From Atriophallophorus winterbourni (Eukaryota > Platyhelminthes > Trematoda > Plagiorchiida > Microphallidae), in contig JACCGJ010002787.1 of NCBI GenBank assembly GCA_013407085.1, positions 58,387 to 122,386 of the forward strand: a stretch of 64,000 nt of DNA, written 5' to 3'. This document shows positions 57,547 through 64,000 of this stretch, one piece after another (the stretch's first letter is position 1; each line of letters starts with the position of its first letter). The notes below the pieces were generated by a model. That model did no database searches and was not told where the DNA came from. It was given only the letters and a program-made list of their open reading frames with translations. Made by a program: the position numbers and the translations under genes.

Positions 57547-58337
57547 TTGATATAAAAAATATTTCTCGCGATTAGTACGGAATGTACCATCGATGAGAAT
57601 AAAATCAGAAAAACGGTTATACAAACTAAGCATTTCTTGGGTTGTATAGATGAAATGCGTCATCTTGTTCGTCTCATCCAGCAGCACGCATGCCTTTCCA
57701 TGGACGTTGAGTTTCTCTTCCATTCGTCGAATATAGGCTGTGAAAAATTGATAATAAATATCGTCCATATAATCAAGTTATTTTAATTGTGATGAAACAA
57801 CACTTACCTGGATTGTTACGGCCAGCCAGAACTCACCGGCGCATATTTACCACATCACATCCCGTAAGATTTTTTTTGATAACGAGTGTTCACGTAATAC
57901 CGTATGTTGAATGAGGAGTCCCCGCATTCCATCCACGGTCGAATCATCTCCAATTCCGAAGGCGTTAGATGTCGGTTGCGAAAGAACCACGACCCAGCTT
58001 CCCGGGTTTGTAATTCATGGTTATGAACCATGTTACTATTGGTGACGCGGAAACCAGAGCCCATACGCCCCAAGTTGAAATGGGCCTCGCATTGTGTTGC
58101 AATCGAATTTCTACGGCGAAGGCCAAGATTTGGTTTCCGGGAGTATCCTTTTCGTTGACATATATATTTAATAAATGTCAACTGGCCCGATTGGTTCCTT
58201 TTTGATGTACGGATGGCATAGTGGGTACCAGAAACTCGAGCGAAATCGGTCAGCAAGTGGTTCAATTCCACGAGATTTCCAATCACGCGGTTGCCAATGG
58301 TTCCCTGAAAAATCTGAGTGATATCGTTAGAGCTCAT
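57301..58337 (-). pseudogene. MULE-type transposase N-terminal half, unit 2 right arm
   Basis: Part 1 at 57855-58337 (MSSNDITQIFQGTIGNRVIG, intact HNHEL), part 2 at 57301-57768 (DDIYYQFFTAYIRRMEEK, LIDGTFRTNREKYF). It overlaps the left-arm gene for 246 bp through the centre. This arm is the closest to an undamaged finger. No second catalytic Asp or Glu. Confidence 0.75.
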
Positions 58338-58600
58338 AATTAAAAGTGACGGCGGACCCCTTGCAGAGCTATTTATTAGACCTGGAAAAATGAAAATAGT
58401 AAATCATATCACGGTTTACGCGAAGCAACCAATCAAAATAATCTGTATGAAGGCTGACAGTAGTTTTGGCTGAAGGAATCAATCACAATTCAAACAACCT
58501 CTCTGTATGAATCATTGTGGTAGTTTTATCTGCAACAACCAATCATATCAGGGTTTACGCGAAGCAACCAATCAAAATAATCTGTATGAAGGCTGACAGT

Positions 58601-59807
58601 AGTTTTTGAGGTTGTAGGGATACTCTTCGCCTAAATCTTTTGTTCTCGACGAATCATTGAACCTGAAACCAGCTGAGGAGTTAACGGCTAACCTTTTAAT
58701 CATATCTGTCTAGGCCTGGACAACCTGACAGCAAATTAGCCCACATGCAGTCTATGACTCTGTTTCACTTTACCTCGACTAGACTAGTGATTTCATACAC
58801 CTCACATTGTTCACGCATAATATTGCATTGTTTCCTTTCACCTTGCTGGTGAAGAGAAACCCTACCTTACATTCCAGGTATTCGGAAACAAGAACGTGTG
58901 AAAAGTACGAACTGTATACTCGATATCGAAGTGCCGGGTGCTCAACCGCATACCATCGAAGGAAATCTGAGCGCGTGATTGGCTTTTAGCCACCTTCAGC
59001 CCTGTGCAACTTGAACTTAAACGATAATCCCTTGGCATCGCGATCGTCGAGGATATCCAAATCACAATAAGAATAAACGCTTTGGCAGTGGTGGTTGCTT
59101 CTTTGCAGCTTTTCATGAAAGAAATTCTGGACGCTCGATTGGCTCGTTCGCCACTTACTGTCCTGTGCAACTGAACTGAAATAAATGTGCAAAATGTATC
59201 CAGGATGTTAATGATGTCTATCCTGCCATCCAGTGTTATCGCTGTGATGCTTGGCAGCACCTGCGATGCACAAAAATCTCTATGTCGTTCTACGATTCTT
59301 TGAAACATCAAACAAATGAAGAGATATTCTTCTACGTTGCATGTAAAGCACGGCATCGAAGGGGCAAACTTGCCGATAAACGCAGTAGAAAAACACCTAA
59401 ATCTTAAGCAAAGATTATCCCTACAGCCTCCAAAAATACTGTCAGCCTTCATACAGATTATTTTGATTGTTTGCTTCGCGTAATCTGTGATGTGATTTAC
59501 TATTTTCATTTTTCCAGGTCCAATAAATAGCCCTGCAAGTGGTCTGCCGTCACTTTTAATTATGAGCTCTAACGATATCACTCAGATTTTTCAGGGAACC
59601 ATTGGCAACCGCGCGATTGGAAGTCTCGTGGAATTAAACCATTGGCTGACCGATTTCGCTCGAGTTTCTGGTACCAACTATGCCATCCGTACATCAAAAA
59701 GGAACCAATCGGGCCAGTTGACATTTATTAAATATATATGTCAACGAAAAGGATACTCCCAGAAACCAAATCGTGGCCTTCGCCGTAGAAATTCCATTTC
59801 AACACAA
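58601..59807. mobile_element. Palindromic MULE-type unit 3, truncated
   Basis: Offset 3051 bp from unit 2. Left segment and the first 250 bp of transposase part 1 (59562-59807) are present. It is cut in mid-gene where the L7 LINE begins; the right part was not found after the LINE. Confidence 0.85.
59180..59407 (+). pseudogene. PHD-finger-like fragment, unit 3
   Basis: Same frame and length as in unit 2. Confidence 0.5.
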
Positions 59808-59819
59808 TGTGAGTCTTAG
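59562..59819 (+). pseudogene. MULE-type transposase start, unit 3
   Basis: Encodes SSNDITQIFQGTIGNRAIGS to YICQRKGYSQKPN, then stops at 59817-59819 inside LINE sequence. Confidence 0.75.
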
Positions 59820-61506
59820 GACGACTCAGGGCCCCTGGTTTAGACACCTACTAGCCGAACTAATTGTCGTTGAAGGTGTCGACGTTTTATGTAGTGAGCT
59901 TCAGTGGCTCTTCGTAAGATCTGGACGAGTAACCCTACGCCAGCGCGTTGGGACCAGGGTCAGCCATCGTCCTAGTATTCAAGAAAGGGTCGAGGAAAGA
60001 GTGCGGTAATAACAGGGGTATCAGTCTCATACCGGTGGTTTCTAAACTGTTTGCATCAATCATCCTGACCAGGCTTATCAGCTACCGAGAAGCAGAGTAT
60101 CGAGAAGAACAGGCTGGTTTCAGAGGAGGTCGTGTGTGTGTGGACCAAATCTTCACGCTCCGCCAAATTTTGGAGCAACGTTACCAATACACACGTACAT
60201 CAATTATCGTCTTTCTTGACACACGAGCAGCCTTTGATTCCATTGACAGAACCGCTCTCTGGGACTGTCTCATTCGCCATGGTGTCCCACCGAAGTACGT
60301 AATCCTGCTCAAGAAGCTGTACTGCCACACCACCGGCAGAGTCAAAGCATATGGTGATTTATCCAAGCAGTTTACCATTTCCAGCGGGGTTCGTCAAGGA
60401 TGTCCGATCTCCCCATTCCTATTCAACTTTGCGATTGACGATGTCATGCAGGCAGCAACAGCTCTACTACCGTATTGTGGGATCGACCTGATCCCCGGTC
60501 GACGAGTTATGGATCTGGACTATGTTGATGACATTGCTCTCCTCGGATAGGATGCTTGCGCCATACAAAGCCCTTTGGATATACTCGTTGATCAGTTGTC
60601 GCGGTATGGATTACATTTCTCTCCGTCAAAAGGCAAAGAGTTCCTACAGGATTGGACAGACCCAACACTTGATTTGACGATCGAAGACCATAAACTGGAA
60701 GTGACTGACAAATTCACCTACCTAGGGAGCTGCATCACCACTGGGGGCGATATCGAAGCTGAAATCACAGCACGGATTGCAAGAGCACGCCATGCTTTCG
60801 CTGGGCTACGGCATCTGTGGCGCCGACGCGATGTTGGATTACGCTTGAAGGGCAGAGTGTACCAGGCCACCGTACGAGCAGTTCTACTGTATGGCTGCGA
60901 GACGTGGACGCTGCGTCAAGCAGATAGTCAACGATTATCGACGTTTGATCATCGCTGCCTGCGGAGTATAGCTCGTTTAAGCTGGCAACAGAAAGTCAAA
61001 AATGATGACGTCAGGAGGGCAGTCCTCGGTGATCACTCTGTGCCACTCTCCGATCATATATCCATGTGCCAGCTGAGATGGCTGGGGCACGTTCTCCGTA
61101 TGGATGAGCGACGCCTTCCTCGCCTAGCTCTTTTTGCTTTCGCTGGACCTGATTGGAAACGTCGCCGTGGCGGACAAAGGAATACCTGGCGGAAGACCCT
61201 CAAGCGTCTAACAGCCCCACTAGCCATCGTGGGAACATCGCGCTTACCGGGTGGGGTTCGAAGGACCGTGAAGATATGTGGCTGATAACACTCAGTGTGA
61301 TGGCAAAAGAAAAGAACCAGTGGCGAGAATCCTGCCGTGCTTGTGTTCCCGTTTATCAGTAACCCTCTCTTATTCCAAAAAGATCAAAAACGGCATGTGT
61401 AAACAGACAGACAAAAAATCCCCCTTTTTTCTTTCATCATGTACCTTCTTCATGGTATACTTGTTGGCACATCCTCTGTAAAGAATTGTGTGATAATAAT
61501 AATAAT
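59808..61506 (+). mobile_element. 5'-truncated LINE L7 (RTE-like), RT to tail
   Basis: From 59948: GISLIPVVSKLFASIIL, EEQAGFRGGRVCVDQI, FLDTRAAFDSIDR, GVRQGCPISPFLFNF and catalytic LDYVDD to TAG 60548-60550; the same frame resumes to 61285 with TYLGSCITTGGDIEAE, LLYGCETWTLR and LRWLGHVLRM. One in-frame TAG is the only visible break in the main body. The 3' end is TGATAATAATAATAAT (61491-61506). It joins MULE unit 3 on the left and a Gypsy fragment on the right. Confidence 0.9.
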
Positions 61507-62116
61507 GGGTAAGAAAATCGATGGAATCCTGTCAGAGTTGTGTCTTGGAGGGATTGATGACCACTCCGTAATGACGTAAGCGTTCGAACAATCGTTTAAG
61601 GTGTTGTATGTGTCCCTCTTGGGAACGATGTAGACGGAGACGAAATCCAGTCCATGCTTAACGTGGTCCATGAAACGTTTGCACGGCGTTGTGCAGTCCA
61701 AAGGTCATGCGTAAAAACTCGAAGAGACCAAATGCTGTGGTCACTGACGTTTTTGGCACGTCCGTTGGGTTAACCGAGATTTGGTGATGTGCACGAACGA
61801 GATCTATCTTGCTGAACACCCGATTATGATGCGAGACTTGGATAAATCGTGCAAACTCGGGATTGGATACCTATCCCGTTTTGTGAGCTCTATGATATCC
61901 GCATGGTCTTCAGTCGTTAGCTGTCTTCTTAGGAACCATGTGTAGTGTACTCGCCCACATACTGCTGGAAGGGGGGATAATCCCCGTTTGCAACATACGC
62001 TCGAATTCGCTTTGGGCGATATTGAGCTTATCCGGGGCTAACCTGCGCGCTATACTGAAGAATTTGTTCCCTTTAGTTATTTTCTGGTGGTTGACGTCAT
62101 GTTTTACATCTGACAT
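61507..62116 (-). pseudogene. CsRn1-like Gypsy RT fragment G5
   Basis: Read right to left: VKHDVNHQKI, RRLAPDKLNIAQSEFERML and SSSMWASTLHMVPKKT, then DLVRAHHQISVNPTDVPKT and FGLFEFLRMTFGLHNAVQTF, ending near GVVINPSK. Closely patterned on G4 ([19 protein letters not shown]). The catalytic YIDD is replaced by YIVP. Several frameshifts; no LTR nearby. Confidence 0.8.
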
Positions 62117-62169
62117 TTGCTAGTTATGAATTGTGATATCCATGAAAAACTATTAGCTTTTAGTACGGT

Positions 62170-62395
62170 TTGCTGAAATGTTGTATATCGCTCTTGATGT
62201 TGGGAGACGTACATGTAGTTTGTTGCTGCATGCTATTGCACAGTAACGCACTCAGAACTATAGAAATAAAGTGCCCGAAATATGTTAACATACTTTTGTG
62301 GGACATCTTTGATTAGTAATGATACGTACGTGAGTAATAACAATACGTTCCTATCGACCGAATCAAAAGCACCGTAAAAAATCAAGACAGTTAGC
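62170..62395 (-). pseudogene. LINE RT fragment (L7-like)
   Basis: No ATG-started ORF. One minus-strand frame reads IFYGAFDSVDRNVLLL, DVPQKYVNIFRALYFY and SSECVTVQ, matching the FLDTRAAFDSIDR...KLYCHTTGRVKA block of L7. Confidence 0.5.
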
Positions 62396-62569
62396 TATAG
62401 AAATCAAGCTTCATTCGATTTAATGACAGTATAGTAGCTAAAATGGGAAAGCGATATAATGAGCACATGTGACGTAATAGCTGTGACGGCGTTCGATCCC
62501 CAGGTTCTACATCAGCAAGCAAGTGCTGCAGCCTAGCTCCATCACAAGCCATAGTGTGCTTAATCACAG

Positions 62570-62960
62570 CACGGCTTCTGCAACAACTGATGCATTATTT
62601 GCCAGTTGGAATACTTAGACGGTATCGCCACTTGCGTTGAAAATATTTTAACAGTCCCAGTTTTTTATATGCTTTGGACACCGTACGACATTAATTGTTG
62701 CTATTAAATCTGAGAGAAAAAGTTGTCCCTCGACTCACTTTCTTTTTTTGCGTTGAAGCCTGACCACAGATCGCTCATCATACCGATTACAAGTGGCATA
62801 ATATAAAACAGTTTTTTAAAGCCCATTACCCATTCTTACTGAAGCACACTTGTAGGACTAAAACAGAATGTTTTTGCCTACGCACGCAATATGATGGCAA
62901 GCTGTCAACCTGAACCGTTCTAGAGCACAAACAAAAGTACTCCGTGACTTGTCTGTCCAC
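62570..62960 (+). pseudogene. Decayed LINE L5 RT fragment
   Basis: DNA-level resemblance to 29980-30330 (QLEYLDGIAT near 62610, a HRSLIIPITSGI-like stretch near 62770, and a degraded FADD region). No frame survives for long. Confidence 0.5.
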
Positions 62961-63144
62961 GATACAACCATTATTGCTTTCAGTCGGTATGCAAAGACGT
63001 TAGACTGACAATTAGCATGAACAGGACCGGGTCTGTGTCGCCTTTCATCATCACTGAAACTGACAGTTTGAACCTGTACATCATCTCACATATCTTTTTT
63101 CAACCATTGCGGATAACCTTTCGCTAGATGCGGCACTTGTTTTA

Positions 63145-63265
63145 CTGTATGACACTGAAAAGTCAACCATCTACGCAAGCCACAAACGGAAGGTGAATGC
63201 CTTCCATTTACGAAGCATCCATCATAGCTTGACCATATCATGGATGGGCAAAGTTATCGATTTGT
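63145..63265 (+). pseudogene. LINE C-terminal fragment
   Basis: Encodes LLYDTEKSTIYASHKRKVNA then FHLRSIHHSLTISWMGKV, the pattern LLYGCETWTL...FHLRCLRRIL.I.W.DKV of RTE-like LINEs, ended by TAA. Isolated relic. Confidence 0.55.
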
Positions 63266-63558
63266 AAAGAACTCGCTCTTAACCGCCTCCAAGCTGGGGG
63301 ACAGCAGATACTGCTCTAGGCTGCTGAACGTAAACGACGCCGTCAGCGTGCAACTGACACCAATCAGCGAATACTACCCGTCGCTGTGAGACTGTTCAGT
63401 CATTTGAAACGCTGCAAAGCATGTAACTATCATGCGATTGTGAGGTACATCCACGGATGTGCAATTAAAGAGTAGCTGTGTATTGTGCAGCCGAAACTGC
63501 GATATCGATTGGCTGCATGCGGTAACACGACTGAGTCTCACAGCTATTTTTCATCTTC

Positions 63559-63630
63559 CCCGATAACCATCTAAGCCTGGGGCATCTGGCAATGTCTTAG
63601 CTCAAGTAGAGTATACGGCTGTGCAGGGTA
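63559..63630 (+). repeat. Dispersed repeat R2, diverged copy
   Basis: CATCTAAGCCTGGGGCATCT then GGCAATGTCTTAGCTCAAGT follows the R2 core at 4065-4110 with several differences. Confidence 0.45.
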
Positions 63631-64000
63631 ATATTTTTTTTTAAATTTCGATCAAATGCTCTTTAAACTGTTCTTTTCCGTATACTTTAAACATTATATT
63701 TATAAAACCATCCATGTTAAACAACAACTTTTTCTTTTCAGGATCCGTCAGTTATATCGATCGATTGTTGGCACATTGTTTTTACAGCGCTGACTACTTT
63801 CTTTTTATGGAGGCTTTTTCGTCGGTTATTTTTTGTTGAAGTACGAATGACACCTGAACCTATCGCGAAACAACGTAGTAAGTTCGACTCTTCTTTCCAT
63901 TTAGGGTTATCATGGAAATACTTGCTTACTTTCCTCTATTCGATGTAGAGTTTTTCCTCTCCGTACATTATCTGTTTGTTTAAACGGCATATATTAACTA
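63631..64000. other. No recognisable feature
   Basis: A/T-rich, no supported gene or repeat. The 62.96-63.14 kb and 63.27-63.55 kb gaps are likewise unassigned. Confidence 0.45.

Larger units (their letters stand above)
56382..58467. repeat. ~2.09 kb palindrome, unit 2
   Basis: Arms meet at 57423/57424. Outer ends are CTGTCAGCCTTCATACAG and its inverse. Both arms encode the same protein fragment on opposite strands, converging on the centre. Confidence 0.92.
55541..58600. mobile_element. Palindromic MULE-type unit 2
   Basis: The best-preserved unit. Its left segment (55541-56381) is almost identical to unit 1. The palindrome spans 56382-58467. A further direct copy of the outer ~65 bp lies at 58540-58603, which makes the right edge double. 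Confidence 0.85.

Noticed and set aside
62485..62515. GTTCGATCCC near 62490 as a tRNA B box
   Set aside because: No matching A box at the right distance and no cloverleaf; too weak for a tRNA or SINE call.

Overview
This window looks like repeat-dominated DNA from an animal nuclear genome, most likely a flatworm and probably a trematode. The reasons are the element mix: CsRn1-like Gypsy elements (first described in a liver fluke), an SR2-like RTE LINE, BEL/Pao elements, and CR1-like LINEs with short-unit A/T-rich tails. I found no host gene, tRNA, rRNA or CRISPR array. Nearly every recognisable protein is a transposon protein, and most are broken by stops or frameshifts. The organism call is inference from family resemblance; another invertebrate is possible.

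Layout. 1-4.3 kb: a broken Gypsy element (G1, +). 4.7-9.0 kb: LINE and short-repeat debris. 9.5-12.6 kb: RTE LINE (-). 12.76-17.57 kb: a complete but dead Gypsy element (G3, -) inserted in a CR1-like LINE that resumes to 19.6 kb. 20.2-22.8 kb: another CR1-like LINE, split by a complete CsRn1-like element (G4, 22.79-27.64 kb). 27.8-34.3 kb: a minus-strand CR1-like LINE split by a plus-strand LINE. 35.2-45.6 kb: three BEL/Pao elements nested inside one another (B1 contains B2, B2 contains B3 and a LINE). 45.97-49.98 kb: Gypsy element G2 (-), same family as G1. 50.0-52.4 kb: an LTR fragment, a foldback end and LINE pieces. 52.5-59.8 kb: a tandem array of about 3.03-3.05 kb units, each carrying a ~2.1 kb palindrome whose arms encode the N-terminal part of a MULE-type transposase. 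59.8-61.5 kb: a fairly intact LINE 3' half. 61.5-64 kb: decayed Gypsy and LINE fragments.

Most interesting points. (1) G1 and G2 lack a TGG-type tRNA primer-binding site; the bases there are complementary to a segment of their own LTR (17/17 bp in G1, 10/12 in G2, different sequences), which suggests Tf1-like self-priming. (2) The three BEL/Pao elements also lack such a site and carry a 7-bp version of the same arrangement. One B2 LTR holds a 94-bp-arm hairpin whose junctions fall exactly on that 7-mer and on a snap-back site, as if a reverse-transcription intermediate had been captured. (3) B3 is a gag-only BEL/Pao element with full LTRs and a perfect 5-bp target duplication. (4) The palindromic MULE array appears recently amplified. 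Because the nested insertions can be peeled off and the interrupted reading frames rejoin, the order of insertion can be read from the sequence.
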